Shown piece after piece: positions 11,607 to 23,202 of a stretch of DNA of 64,000 nt. The notes below the pieces were generated by a model. It searched no databases, was not told where the DNA came from, and saw only the letters and a program-made list of their open reading frames with translations. The stretch's first letter is position 1. Each line of letters starts with the position of its first letter. The translations under genes were made by a program, and so were the position numbers. The DNA is from Pseudomicrostroma phylloplanum (lineage: Eukaryota > Basidiomycota > Exobasidiomycetes > Microstromatales): NCBI GenBank assembly GCA_039545275.1, contig BCHS01000014.1, positions 313,930 through 377,929 of the forward strand. The letters are read 5' to 3'.

Positions 11607-14600
11607 TCACTCCTCCATCGCATCAGCCTGCCCACCTCCCTCCCCGTCCTCGCCGCGGCCGCCGCCTCCATCGGGCTCGAGCTTAGGAGCGTCGTACGCA
11701 CACACCATCTCCACCCTCACCAGACCCATCGCGCTCGCGCTCGCCAGCAGCACCGGACCCGCCACATTAGGGTTCCAGCGCACACAGGTGATACGCACAG
11801 AGGGGTGCCATGCGCCCGTGTTGATCCCCGTCTGCTGTGCAGAGCTCGTGGAGCCGGCAGGGTCGGAGGTGGCTGGGGCGCGGAAGATCTGCAGGATGGA
11901 CAAGGGCGTGAGGTCAGAGGTCAGAGGCTGGGAGTGTGCGGGTGGATAAGAGCGATGCTGCGACTTACGAATTGAGAAGGGAGGATATTGTCCACGTACC
12001 TCACCTCGCCTGTGAATCGATTGAGGTCGAGGCGGTACAGAGGCCATTGGTACTAGCATCGGCCAAGAGGCAATGAGTCAGTTGCATGACTAGCACAGTT
12101 AGGGCAATGTCCAGATGTCACGCTGTTTACTCACCTTGTTCGGGTCTCGCACAAGGTTCTTGAGCGCATTCGTAATCTTCACCGCGCCGTCTGCCCCACC
12201 GGAAGCGACCATAGGATGGAAAGGAGAGCCGTCGACAGTCTACACGCGGGCCAACGCGCAAAGGGCAAAGGGTCAGCTCATTGTGGACCTTGCCGAGCTC
12301 GAATGGCTCAGCGTGACTCACGGTACATCTCCCGTCGTGCGACGCGACTAGGTGGCTCTTGCCGTACAGGCTAGGCTTCGGGTTGACAAAGCGTACAGTG
12401 TTATCGCCCCTCTCGCCCACCCAGATTCCGAGGAAAGGGAGGAAGGACGTGCTGTAGCCAGGCTCTGTAGACGAGATGGAAGAGACGCAGTGTCAGTGCC
12501 AGATGCACTACTGATTCGGTCTTGCGCACGACTCACCTCTTCGAGACGGCAGATCGCCCACCAGATCGACGAGGTCCAGATTTACGATCTTGAGACTACC
12601 ATCCAGCGCGGTGCTCAGGATGGTATGTGGAAGCCCATCGTGGTCGTACTGCTCTTTCTCACCCTCTCCCTCGGCGCTCTGATCCTCTCGACTCCTCGCT
12701 GGTCGAGGTGGCAGCTGGAGGAAGGAAAGGGAGAGGATGGCGCACTCGTGTACCTGCAGCGAGTGTGATGGCAGAAGAGAAGGCATGGGCGCGGGAGAGG
12801 ACCTGGAAGGGGGGGTGAGCGAGCGCAGCATCTCGCCGATCGGCCAGCAGATCAGCGTTCCATCCGAGCAGCCTGCGACGAGACGTTCGCCGCTGGCCCA
12901 GTCGAGACAGATGGCTTGACGATTGCGTCCGTAGATAGGAAGTTCCAAGATAGGAGAGAGCTCAACTGTGTTCGTGTAGAAAACGATCTGAGTCAGTGTC
13001 TATAAAAGACAATACAGCTACGACTCTCACTCACTATGAGGTTCCGAAACAGTGCCAACTTGCTTTCCCTTGGACTTGCAGCTTTGCCTTACTGCCTCAG
13101 GTGTTGGCATTGCGAAAATCACCACCTTCTGCGTGCTCATCACACACGCCAGCAGTCCGATCCTCGGCGGTGGGAGGCCGCTCTTGTCTGATTGCCAGGC
13201 TGTCTCTTCCCTCAGGTCAGCCCCACAAGGCGACCACTTGACCTGCCGCACTTCGCCTTTGGGTATACAGAGCTGGTACTCCAGTCGACAGACAGAGCTC
13301 GAGCCAGACTCCTGCTGAGCTGATGGAGCTTCTGCATCGCTGTTGCTGCTGCTGCCGATGGACCAGAGCTGTACTGCGCCCTTAGCCTCACTCAGAGCAG
13401 CGAGAGAAGTATCAGGGACGGTAGCAGGTGCGCTGGTAAGAGTGACCGCTACAGCCAGATACTCTGGTCCGGGCGGTGCGTGAGGTGGGCGAGGAGCCCA
13501 ATCGAGGGAGGAAACGAAGGATCCTGCGTTGATGATGCACCCTGCAGGCCCTAGAGACAGGCCACAATCTGAGAGTCAAGTGATGACTTTCAGCTTCTAT
13601 TCCCCTCCTCGCGCCGTGTCTTGGACCTGATCACGCACCTTGTAGACTCTTTGCCTGCCTGCTCCCCAGTTCGAACGTCCTTTGCTTGCTCACCCCTGCC
13701 GAATCATTCGCTTTGACCCCCATCGCGACCTTGATGCTGCCTTCCCCAGAGGAGCATGAGGGTCCTCTCTCAGTGAAGTCTTCAATCGATGTCGGTGGCT
13801 CGCTTGGCGGCGGTAATTGCGAGGACAGATCAACGCGAGGTGGACGGTACGCCTGACTCTCTCTTTGAGAGGTAGGTCCAGATTCACTGGGTCAGTCCGG
13901 GATCAGCCTATCACGGACCTCTCGATGTACTCACTGTTGTGTCAAGACCTTCATGTCACCTTCTCGATCAAGCAAGACAGTCCCTCCGATTCTTTGTATC
14001 TCTTGCACCTCCTGCTCCCCGACCTCTTCACCTGCATGCCGCTTGAGCCAGTACTCCTTTACTCTCTGACGCTGCCGCCTTTCCGACTGCAGGTCCGTAT
14101 CCTTGCCAGGGAACCACGCCCAATCTGTTCCAGCAAGAGTCTCCTCATTGACCCTCATGTAGTGGTCGTTGGCGCTCCAGCAAACACGATGTCTCCTCAC
14201 GCGCTCCTCCTGCGCCTCAGCAGTCTTCAACTGGCGCGTCCTGGGAGCTCGTCTGCCAATCTGGTCCAGGGGCAGAATCTCGTCTATCTGCAGCAGGCCC
14301 GAGCCTGAAGGACCAGGGAGGTAGAGGGGCCGGAGGTCGTGATGGGCATAGTGACCTTTGGTCAGCTTGGCCGCAGAGGGTCTGGGACCTCGTCGACTTT
14401 TGATGACTGGAGATGACGCCGGAGCTTTGGCGGAGACTATGGTGGCCTTCCTCTTGCCCTTTTGTGTAGGACGTCGTACGATAGACTCTTCGTCGGAATC
14501 CACGTCGTCATTTGCAGTCATGTCTGCGTCCTCGTCATCGTCGTCCAGATCCATCGCCTCGAGCCGTGCAGCTTTACGTCCACCTGTCCCCCGGCCTGAG

Positions 14601-14914
14601 CCCCGACCTTTACCCTTCGGAGGGGGAGAAGCATGCACGCTACTCCCTAGACTATCATCGCTCTCCTCTTCACTGCTCTCCTCGACTTCAGCATCCTCAT
14701 CGTCGTCGTCTCCTTCTCCATCTCCAGGGCCGAGGAGAGCAGAGTAGTCTACGGTCTTGGCAGCACTCCGTCTTTGGGGTCGGCCGCTTGCTCGAGCTGG
14801 CGTGACTGGGGCGGATATGCCTGCTGAGGATGGACCGGCAGAAGTGCTGGCGGGGCCATCGCTTGCCTCGTCATCCACTGACGGAGCTCTTGCCTTCTTC
14901 GCGCGAGGAGGCAT
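11607..14914 (-). CDS. WD40 protein resembling TFIIIC subunit Tfc6/Sfc6/GTF3C2
   Basis: Probable subunit of transcription factor IIIC, which recruits RNA polymerase III to tRNA genes. Eight exons were read on the minus strand: 14914-13935, 13886-13639, 13568-13035, 12965-12537, 12464-12322, 12239-12135, 12052-11969 and 11888-11607. They give 934 residues with frame kept at all seven junctions. Residues 1-230 are disordered, with acidic runs and basic patches (MPPRAKKARAP). From about residue 420 the protein looks like a beta-propeller: NAGSFVSSLDWAP, AVQLWSI, VRQVKWSPCG, IGLLACVM, AICLDWASG, ILSTALDGSLKI, ASGGADGAVKI and ITCVRWNPN. This order, and the phrase types around the WD blades, match the Tfc6/GTF3C2 family as I know it. 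The assignment is by recall, not alignment. The frame is open further upstream to 15043, so the start could lie earlier. Confidence 0.68.
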
Positions 14915-15653
14915 AGATGGCGGGACGTGACCTCTTGTGCGAGCTCTAGAGGTCGGGAACGTGTGACTAGTAGGAGTGCTTGCTCGCGGATCGGGGCACC
15001 GTAATGCCCTCGAAAGGTCTGCAGCCGATAAGTGCAAGCGCAATGGACCAGATCGATTCCAGTCAGCACAAATAGACCCAGTTTCCCTCCGTAGCAGAGA
15101 GAGGGAAAGGTCAGGCGAGGTGAGGATAGACAGGAATCAAGGATGGCAAGGAAGGCAACGATGGAAAGCACGACGGAAAGAGCCACACGCCCTCGCCTCG
15201 ACGGAACGCGAGAAAGTCAAACAGCACAGACCCTCCGCGTTTCTCCAGGGTCGCTCCATTGCACGTCTCCCTCAGACTACAGACGAGGAGCTTCTACAGC
15301 GTCAGACGGGCCGGGAGAAGTGTAGTTCATTAAGCAACAAATAGACGACTCCAGATTACTGTACGATTCAACTGAACTTGTGGCCCACAAGGACAGGTAT
15401 AAGCGTAACCGGGGGGACACGTGCGTCTAGACTAAGTGAAGTGGGTGTTCCCTGTGTACAGTACCTCCTGCGCCCATCTTGATGATCATTGTCCATCGCA
15501 ACTTGCTGTTGAATACCGATGCAGCGATGCGATTGTACTTCAGCCCTTCTAGGATCCTTGCGCCTGGGACTGAAGCTCTAGCGTCGCCTTGCTCTCCTCC
15601 TCAGGCTCCTCCCCGTATACCACGTTCTCCACCTCATCTCCATTTCCAGCTCT
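14915..15653. other. intergenic region between TFIIIC-like gene and ERG4
   Basis: 5' flank of the TFIIIC-like gene and 3' flank of ERG4. The first 130 bp remain open in the TFIIIC-like frame. The rest shows no credible gene or RNA element. Confidence 0.5.
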
Positions 15654-17255
15654 CTAGTACACGTAAGGGATGAACCGGTAAGCGACAATGTCGCAGTACT
15701 TTTCCCAATCCTTTCCATACTTCTTGTGACACCTCTCAAAGTCCCTTCCACAACGATGGGTGAGCACCGCCAGGAAGAAGAGCGGGTAGAAGTAAGGAAT
15801 TGGGGAGCTGAATCCAGCGATGGCGCCCCAGAGGAAGGACTGGGTCCAGTCGGCCGTGTAGTTGATCTTCCTCGCAAACTGCCACCATCCATCGATGAGC
15901 AGGGCGTTTCCGTGCTCCGTCTGGAGGTAGCGCGGGTTCTCAATGGTGGACCAAGGCCACTGGGGAAAGGACCATCGAATCTTGAGGTTGCCCTGACGCT
16001 GCATCCTAAAGCGGGACTTTTGGGCCATGCTCGAGTCGAAGACGTAGTGTGCAAAGATGAGGAGCGAGTAGAGGAAGATGTACGTGGGCGTGGAGAAGCG
16101 GTAGTAGTGCGGTGGGTGGGCAGCCATGTAGACGATCGAGTAGCAATAGGTAAAAGGCACGCCGGCAAAGTTCCAGAAGATGACCATGAAGCCCCACTTT
16201 TCGTGGAACATGTCCCAGGTCTGAGGAATGCATTCCTCACCCTTGGCACAGGCGTTGATGTAAAGGCCGGTGGCCAGGACCATGAAAGCCATGTTGGGAG
16301 TGACGTATCCGTACGTCTCGTACTGCCTGCAGGCGCCCGAGACGGAGATGAGGAACAGGAGAACCCATGGGATCCTCACTTCGGCCCACATCTTAAGATC
16401 GACGGGGCCAATGCGAGGGTTGAGGGAAGCTCCCATGAAGAGGTCATAGGCAAAGTTGCCCGACATGCGATGTGTGGTCTTGGTGAAGACGGCATGGTAG
16501 TAGGTTGCAAAGGTGACGAAGAAGCCTGCGATCATGGCCACGGTCATGTACTCTCCGAAGTGGTCGATGATGGTCGTCAAGCGGTACAGACCCGAGAGAT
16601 GCAGGAAGGCACATGTGACGAGGGTGGCGTAGAAGCTAGAGAGGGCATTGCACTTGTAGGTCAACGTCTTGTAATTGAGCGAAGGGACGGGCAGTCCTTC
16701 CTGTTCAAAGCCAGGCATGACCAGGGCCAGGACGAATTGGAAGACCATCAGTCCACCATAGCCGGCCAGAGCCCTTGGCGTAGGAAACGCGTCTTCGTAA
16801 ACGTGTCGGCCCATCTTTGTGAAAAAGGGACCAATCTGGTCGACGCTTCGAGGTACGATGATCTGACCATCGTAGAACCACAGGCAGATCCAGAGGTAGT
16901 ACATGAGCAGGGGGAACAGCGTCATCATGGCTGTGACTCCCAAGGGCCCACCAAATTCCCAGTCATCATGAGTATCGAGCTCCTTGTCCTTCTTGCGACC
17001 GGTCTCTGAGATGATGATGCCGGGGTTGTAATCCGCCATGGCAGTCTCCTTGTTCCCACCTACGATCTGTGGATCGCTCATGTCTGGTGCAAAGTAGGCG
17101 TGCTTCCACTCCTTTGTCTGAGCATCTTTGAGGATGGCCTGCTGCTTCTTTGCCGTCTCGACTTCCGACTTGGTGGGACCGGCGGCACCATTGGACGCGG
17201 ACGCGTTTCCGTTCTGGTTCCGCTGATTGGCCGAAGCGGCTTGTTTACGAGGCAT
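15654..17255 (-). CDS. erg4: delta(24(24(1)))-sterol reductase (C-24(28) reductase)
   Basis: Catalyses the last step of ergosterol synthesis, NADPH-dependent reduction of the C-24(28) double bond, in the ER membrane. It is an intronless frame of 533 residues. A hydrophilic N-terminus of about 115 residues is followed by multiple membrane segments from VTAMMTLFPLLMYYLW onward. The C-terminus carries the ERG4/ERG24 signature, with RDFERCHKKYGKDWEKYC followed by a RFIPYVY end. Internal landmarks GNFAYDLFMGASLNPR and LLIDGWWQFARKINY are typical of sterol reductases. ERG24 (C-14 reductase) is the main alternative, but the overall pattern and the YVY terminus favour ERG4. Confidence 0.95.
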   Translation of the reverse strand: MPRKQAASANQRNQNGNASASNGAAGPTKSEVETAKKQQAILKDAQTKEWKHAYFAPDMSDPQIVGGNKETAMADYNPGIIISETGRKKDKELDTHDDWEFGGPLGVTAMMTLFPLLMYYLWICLWFYDGQIIVPRSVDQIGPFFTKMGRHVYEDAFPTPRALAGYGGLMVFQFVLALVMPGFEQEGLPVPSLNYKTLTYKCNALSSFYATLVTCAFLHLSGLYRLTTIIDHFGEYMTVAMIAGFFVTFATYYHAVFTKTTHRMSGNFAYDLFMGASLNPRIGPVDLKMWAEVRIPWVLLFLISVSGACRQYETYGYVTPNMAFMVLATGLYINACAKGEECIPQTWDMFHEKWGFMVIFWNFAGVPFTYCYSIVYMAAHPPHYYRFSTPTYIFLYSLLIFAHYVFDSSMAQKSRFRMQRQGNLKIRWSFPQWPWSTIENPRYLQTEHGNALLIDGWWQFARKINYTADWTQSFLWGAIAGFSSPIPYFYPLFFLAVLTHRCGRDFERCHKKYGKDWEKYCDIVAYRFIPYVY

Positions 17256-19043
17256 GATGGGCGAGTAGGAAGAGGAGGAGACGAAAGAAAGAAGAAAAGA
17301 ATTAGAGGGAATGGAGAACCACTGGCCAGAGGGAGTGTGAAAAAGCAGTGCTCAAGACTGCCTTGGCCGCGTCGTCGTCGTCGGTGCCTCGGTACCTGTT
17401 GAGGTCGCCTCGGGGGTAAGGGGGATATGGAGGGAAATTATTGCGGGAAGGCAAGGGTCGTGGCTAAATTCAGCCAATGATGAGCATCTTCTTGCGCCGC
17501 CCGTTGCTTTTCCGTTTCCGTCTTGCGGGCCGGCCTTTGAACCTCCGCTCATTTCGCCCGTGGCAAGCTTGCCTGCAGACGACAGGGGAAGGGGGGAGGC
17601 CATCGTTCCGCTCCCAGCTTCACTGGGCGAGAGCAGTGGCAGTGCAGGCTGTCTACGGAGGCAGCAGGATACAGCGTTGTCTCAGCAAGCCCATCGTATG
17701 TTGTAGGACTGCAGTCGTACGTAGGATTAGCATGGCCTCGGGCGAAGGCTGCTACCTCAGGAGCCCGAAGAGCAGACGGCGGACTTCCGAATGGTACCTT
17801 GACAAGCACTTTGGTTGCTTGCCGAGATGCACTCAGCAAGTCCGGGCGGGTATAGAATATTGTGCTGGTGTCGAGCTAGAATTGATTGTCATTCTGCGAG
17901 AGGGTGTGGATTTTGCCAACGAGGGCATCGACAGGCAATACTGCTAGATCATGGCAGTATACGGACGAGATCGTAGAGCTTGTGTGCGTGGTGGAGCTTG
18001 TGGGTGGCTGTGGAGCTGCTGCTTGTCGCTCCTCGCCCTGCGCCTGAAAGTGTGGGCCGCGCCGGGTCCGACGACCCTTGGCGGTGCGCCTTGTGGTCGG
18101 AGTGTGAAGTGGCTGAAGCCAACAAGTGGTCGAGGCAGGCGTGGGTGGGTGGTGTCTGGCGTTGGGCCTGAGCTGTGCCTGCCTGCCTGCCTGCCCCCGG
18201 TGCCGTGCGCCCCGTGGAAATCGAATTCAAACACCCAGGGGGACGCTGCCACCCATCTCACCTCCCCCCACCAACACCAACCACCAACACCATCACCTGC
18301 TACTCTTCTCACGCCCCAAATTCACGACACGCACAGATCCATTCAGACGATATCACTGCCTGCGACCCACGTCCCTCCGTCCTTCTCTGGCCTCGTTACC
18401 CCCTCTCAAGACACGTGAGTACTGGCCATGCCAAGCCAAGACACGGGACCCGCACACCCATACCCGCACGCACAGCTCCGGAGCATCACGACAAACCCCA
18501 GGGGGACAAGAGGGAATAGAGGGATCAGAAGCAGAGGATAGCATCATACTACCGCCCAGGGCATGAAGAGCGCATGGAAAGCGGCATTGGCATGTCTCAA
18601 TTCATGAGCTCCTACCTCTCCAGCCCCTCCTGCTATCTGCGATACAGGGCAGAGAAAGGGGGAAGAAGCCGAAGAGGTGATCTCAAGGCAGCATACATTC
18701 TTGGCCTTTGTCCCGCTCGAGGACTCGTATGTAGCCAAGGACTGCACGAAGCCCGAGCAGTCCTCTCCGGCGATCAGACCACACGGCAGCACATCCTCGT
18801 ATCTCTAGACCAGCGTAGCTGACATTCGCTCTCCCGACTCCCTTTCCTCTTTTCCGTCCCTTCTCCCCAACTGACGTCCGTCGTACGCCTGGCCCTCTCC
18901 GCCCACTTTCTCCACGCATCATCAACTCTACGTAACTACGCTACGCTCTCCACAGCTCATACCACTAGCACAGCACATCTTGCTCGTCTAGATCTCCCTC
19001 GCCAACCCTCACTTGCACATATTACTATCACTACTACATCACA
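17256..19043. other. long divergent promoter region between erg4 and rho1
   Basis: About 1.8 kb between two outward-facing genes. Several frames are open for 60-150 codons, but none has recognisable protein character. A TGCC tetranucleotide array lies at 18178-18191. A good splice donor (GTGAGTAC) at 18415 follows a CT-rich stretch and may mark a 5'-UTR intron of rho1 or an unannotated transcript. The acceptor could not be fixed. Confidence 0.45.
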
Positions 19044-20177
19044 ATGGATATCCGAAGGAAGCTGGTCATCTGTGGTGTAAGTTGAGACTGGCCGCCATTG
19101 GTCGCGCATGGGTCAGAGCTGGTCTTTGGCTGCAACATGGCGAATGTTGCGCTGCCTGGACATCACGCTGACCCATCCCTCTCCCCTCACCCCTATCTTG
19201 CCGTGCGCTTTCCTTCCAGGACGGTGCTTGTGGAAAGGTAAGCTCAGCACATGAGACTGATCTCTTTCACAGATCACAGAGGAGGTGGCTAACATTCAGC
19301 TCGCCCTTCTTGACCCTCCCTTCTTTCCTCGCCCCGATAGACCTGTCTGTTGATCGTGTTCTCAAGGGTGAGTGTGGAAGGCTCCCTGATTCACACAACT
19401 CAAGTTCTGCCGCTGACCAAAGAAACCCTACCACTGTCCTCGCTCCGATGATCCTCCACAGGGTACCTTCCCAGAGGTGAGTCTCCACATCCGTCTGGGC
19501 AATATTCACAATGGATCCTCATAGCTGACCCTGCCTGTTCCGCCTCGCCCCTCGCATCTTCACATAGCTCTACGTCCCAACCGTCTTTGAGAACTACGTC
19601 GCCGACGTCGAAGTCGATGGCAAGCACGTTGAGCTGGCACTCTGGGATACCGCCGGTCAGGAGGACTACGACCGTCTGCGACCTCTGTCATACCCAGACT
19701 CGCACGTCATCCTGATTTGCTTCGCAATTGACTCGCCCGACTCGTTGGACAACGTTCAAGAAAAGGTGCGTAGTAGAGATGGGAGACAGCGGGTGCAGAA
19801 TGTGGGCAGGGTGTGAAGTCGAGTGGTCTACGTACTGACACAACGCCCTTCGTCGCAACACCGGGTCCCTCTCCTCTTCGCAGTGGATCTCCGAGGTCCT
19901 CCACTTCTGTCAGAATCTGCCCATCATCTTGGTGGGATGCAAGAAGGATCTTCGACGAGACCCCAAGATCATCGACGAGCTCCGCAAGACGTCTCAACGA
20001 CCCGTCTCGCCCGAAGAGGGAATGGCCGTCGCGCAGAAGATTGGCGCCGCCCGCTACCTCGAGTGCAGTGCAAAGACCGGAGAGGGAGTCAGGGAAGTCT
20101 TTGAGCACGCCACCAGGGCCGCCCTGCTGAGCAAAGGATCGAAGAAGAGGAGTGGTGGAAAGTGCATCGTGCTCTAG
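19044..20177 (+). CDS. rho1: Rho1-type small GTPase
   Basis: Membrane-anchored GTP switch controlling glucan synthase, protein kinase C signalling and actin. Six exons: 19044-19076, 19220-19237, 19341-19367, 19462-19476, 19568-19765 and 19884-20177, giving 194 residues. The P-loop GDGACGK is spread over the first two exons. Also present are the effector region [16 protein letters not shown] (G3), CKKD (the G4 motif of the Rho family) and ECSAKTGEG (G5). The C-terminus is basic and ends CIVL, a CaaX box whose final Leu predicts geranylgeranylation. The Rho-insert sequence ([22 protein letters not shown]) matches Rho1/RhoA rather than Cdc42 or Rac. Exons 2 and 4 are only 18 and 15 nt, so automated gene callers are likely to miss the N-terminus. 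Confidence 0.96.
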
Positions 20178-20919
20178 ATGGACTCTTGTCTTGAAGCGAG
20201 TGCGAGTGCCGTCGGTGTGTGCCGTGCTGGAGCGAGGAGGAGGAGGAGGTGGAAGGGGGAAAGCATAGCAGGAGGCTCGTGTGGGGGAGGACTAGGCGAA
20301 GAATTGAAGCGGCGTCACTCGAGAAGCCGGCTCATTGTCAGTAGATTGACAGAAGAGGACGGAGAGTGGCAAGGCACGAGGGAGGCAGGATCTACCTCAG
20401 TCTTTTGGTGTCATGTCTCTTCCAGTACTGTAACTCCTCCCACTCGCTCGGTCGGCCGCTCGCTCGCTCGCTCTAGACCTCGTCCATCCCCGAGTCCTCC
20501 CCCCTTGTTGACATTCTCGATTCGAATCGTCTCTTACATCCCCCCATCTCTCGATCTCTTACCCGATCCTTTCCTTCTCTACTCATGCGATCCAACTCTC
20601 TTTTCTTGGAAAGGCGCTCCTTGTCCGCATCGAGTGATTGACTGACTGACGATTTGAAGCTACCGAGCAGCGAGTGGAGGGAAGGAGGGGAGAAGTAAGA
20701 TTGAGCATGGCATGGCGATGGCGATGGCGATCGCTAGGGGGTCTATCTACAGGTATCAGGTATCATGTACAGGTACGAGCACGGACGCAGAGGGTGTCAG
20801 AGACGAAGAGGAAGATTGGGGAGCAAGGGGAAGAGGTAGGGAGCGCTGCCCTTTCTTGCAGTGACACCACCACCACCTAGCCGACAAACCCCCTTGGCTT
20901 CTCGCTTAGCTGCTTAGCT
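20178..20919. other. convergent intergenic region
   Basis: 3' flanks of rho1 (+) and the hypothetical gene at 20920 (-). It includes a GCTCGCTCGCTC run near 20458-20472 and no credible gene. Confidence 0.5.
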
Positions 20920-22392
20920 TCACGACACGCCGTAGAGCTCGCGCAGGATCTCCTCGGTTGCGCAGAGGTACTCGCGGCTGTCCTCCCAGTCTAAGTCCCG
21001 CTCTAGCGACCAGTCGCCTATGCTCCCAGTCATCTCGTGCACCTCCGCTTGTCGCTCTGCCGGTCCCACGACGGGTTGGAAGCAATGCATCTCCACGCTG
21101 CCGGTGCGCTTGAAGGGATCCAGAAACGACGTGGAGGTTCGACGATCCGAGGTGAAGGAGGTGGAAGGCTGCGCATCTAAATCGGTGGGGAGCAATGTGC
21201 TCATGAAAAGCGGCACTTCCTGGCTTCTCGGTCTTCCTGGCATTGGCAAGACGCCGTCCCCCTCCGAGACAGACGCCGGACCTTCTACCGTAGCTGTGTA
21301 TGTCGAAAAAATCGTCTGGGCGTAGAGCGTAATGTCACTTTCGCTGTCGCTCTTGCATTCGCTGAGGAACGGGGCCCTTCTATGGTCGATTGATGCCCAA
21401 ATTGACTCAACGAAAGGGGGTCGCGAGCCAGCGACAAGTCGTGTGGACGAAAGTGCTTGTGCTCGACAATCTACGGTAGGAATGTGCTCGCTCCTATCGA
21501 CGAGCACCCCTTGAGACGGAGAGACAGACGCAGGACCAGCAGTCTCTAGCTTGGGCACGAAGGTGAGGGGGACATATGGTGCGAGCAGACTCCTCCTTGC
21601 GCTATGGTTTGCCATTTGTCTGCCTGTGAGCGGGCTCGATGAGCAAGCGTCGGGGAACAACTTGAGATGATCCACTCTAGGAGCGCAATGTGCTTGATGG
21701 CCGCTAGTCACGGAGGCATGCTCACCGCCTGCTTGTAGCGGCATGATCGGTGCAGAGATGGACATCCTGATGGGACGAGCGACTTGAGGGCGAGAACGGG
21801 ACAGCGATCGGACGATCGATTCGGAGAAGGACTTCTTGTGGCCTCGTAGGCCTCTCTGAGCTCGAGGAGGGCTGGTCTTGAACGTGAATGTGGGTGTAGG
21901 CATGGATACGGGTACAGGCAAGGCCTGCCTGCTTCGATCGGTGGTGGTTGTCCTCTTCCGACGAAGACCTGAAAGGCGAAGGGAGGTGCTGAGCACATTT
22001 CGAAAGAGGGAGCTTTGCTTCTGTCTACTGATGTGGCCTGCACGAGCAGAAACGAGCGGCCAGGGGTGTCGTGGGTGCACAGCTCGTGTTCGACTCGACG
22101 TTCGACGGCGTAAGAAGGAGGCAGAGCGTAAGCGAAGCCTGCGTGGGAGACTGGAACGATGGCGTGAATGGTACCACTTTCTTCCCACTGGCGAACAAGG
22201 CTCGCTTCGTCTTAGGAGTCGCACGGCGAACATATCGGCTTGCGAGTCTTCACCGTTGCTGCTGTCTCCGTCCCCTTCGTGCTGCTGAGCCTGTGCTCGC
22301 TTCTTGAAGTACTTGCTCTGTCGTAGGTTCATACGAGGGTGACTCATGCGGGCGAAGCGGCGTGCAAGATAGGCCGAGAGTGTGTTAGGCAT
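20920..22392 (-). CDS. hypothetical protein, 490 residues, basic and largely disordered
   Basis: I do not recognise this protein. It is a single uninterrupted frame of 490 codons starting at ATG 22392. The N-terminal 210 residues are very rich in Arg and Ser (LRRRTSSRTRAVHPRH, SFSESIVRSLSRSRP). The middle is Ser/Pro-rich. The last 40 residues turn acidic and may form a helix (DWSLERDLDWEDSREYL, then CATEEILRELYGV). No transmembrane segment, signal peptide or catalytic motif is visible. In GC-rich DNA a frame this long can arise by chance. The shift from basic to acidic composition and the well-formed C-terminus favour a real gene. Confidence 0.55.
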   Translation of the reverse strand: MPNTLSAYLARRFARMSHPRMNLRQSKYFKKRAQAQQHEGDGDSSNGEDSQADMFAVRLLRRSEPCSPVGRKWYHSRHRSSLPRRLRLRSASFLRRRTSSRTRAVHPRHPWPLVSARAGHISRQKQSSLFRNVLSTSLRLSGLRRKRTTTTDRSRQALPVPVSMPTPTFTFKTSPPRAQRGLRGHKKSFSESIVRSLSRSRPQVARPIRMSISAPIMPLQAGGEHASVTSGHQAHCAPRVDHLKLFPDACSSSPLTGRQMANHSARRSLLAPYVPLTFVPKLETAGPASVSPSQGVLVDRSEHIPTVDCRAQALSSTRLVAGSRPPFVESIWASIDHRRAPFLSECKSDSESDITLYAQTIFSTYTATVEGPASVSEGDGVLPMPGRPRSQEVPLFMSTLLPTDLDAQPSTSFTSDRRTSTSFLDPFKRTGSVEMHCFQPVVGPAERQAEVHEMTGSIGDWSLERDLDWEDSREYLCATEEILRELYGVS

Positions 22393-23202
22393 AGCAAGGG
22401 GAAGGGGAAGACTGGTAGCACTTGATCAAGAAATGTGTGCAGAGGAGCGTTGCGGAAGGCTTCAGGACGATAGAGCGAGCAATCGGGTGTGGGAGAGGTA
22501 GACGTCGAAGATGGGAGGGGCAAGGGGGAGCAGTGACAGCATCAGAGCTCCTAGAAGTCGTGCGTGGACAGACGATGCACCAGAAAACTTGGGTGCATCT
22601 ACTCGTGTTGCATCTGCAGGTCCTCCAGCCGCGAGGGGTCATTTTGGGTATCGGCAAGTCTCTTGGCCCGAACGGCAAATAGGGTCCTGAATCCGCCTGA
22701 ACAGTTGCTAGCAAGATGACGTGAGTTCCTTCGGGTGACATACGTCTGGTATAGACTTGACTTCAACATCCATCAGCATTGTCGTAGCTCGTTCGTAACA
22801 GCTCACGAAGGTATCTTTGTGCATGCGGAGCGGGAGTGGAAGCGCCGGCAGGCAGGCAGGGCGCTGGGCAGGGCGCCGCCGCCGGTACCGCTACTTTCGA
22901 CGGGCGTGAGTGCATCGCAAGAGCAACATGGGCAGAAGACGTCTTCGGTGTGGTCCACAATACGCGACGAGATTGCAAGGAATAGCGAGGACTCAAGATA
23001 CAGGTACACAGGTCACTACTGCGCTGGACAAGAAGTGGGGGAGGCAAGATCGGAACGGAGCCCGATAGGGGGCGGCAGTGAGTGCAGCACAGAGCGGAGG
23101 CAGTTCTCTGCTAGCCGGTGTACTCAGATATCCGACGAACGCTGCAATCCTTCGATCGCACCACACCTTCAACACACAGGATCTCACTACAGCACTCAAA
23201 GC
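22393..23202. other. divergent intergenic region between two hypothetical genes
   Basis: No recognised feature. The plus-strand frame of the next gene is open upstream of its chosen ATG as far as 22735, but that extension has no protein-like character. A short GGCA array lies near 22849-22862. Confidence 0.4.

Noticed and set aside
17477..17947. 156-codon plus-strand frame in the erg4/rho1 spacer
   Set aside because: No domain, unusual composition and no splice or start context. Treated as chance.
20674..20880. Short frame after rho1
   Set aside because: Lies in the probable 3'-UTR and has repetitive Trp/Arg codons, consistent with chance.
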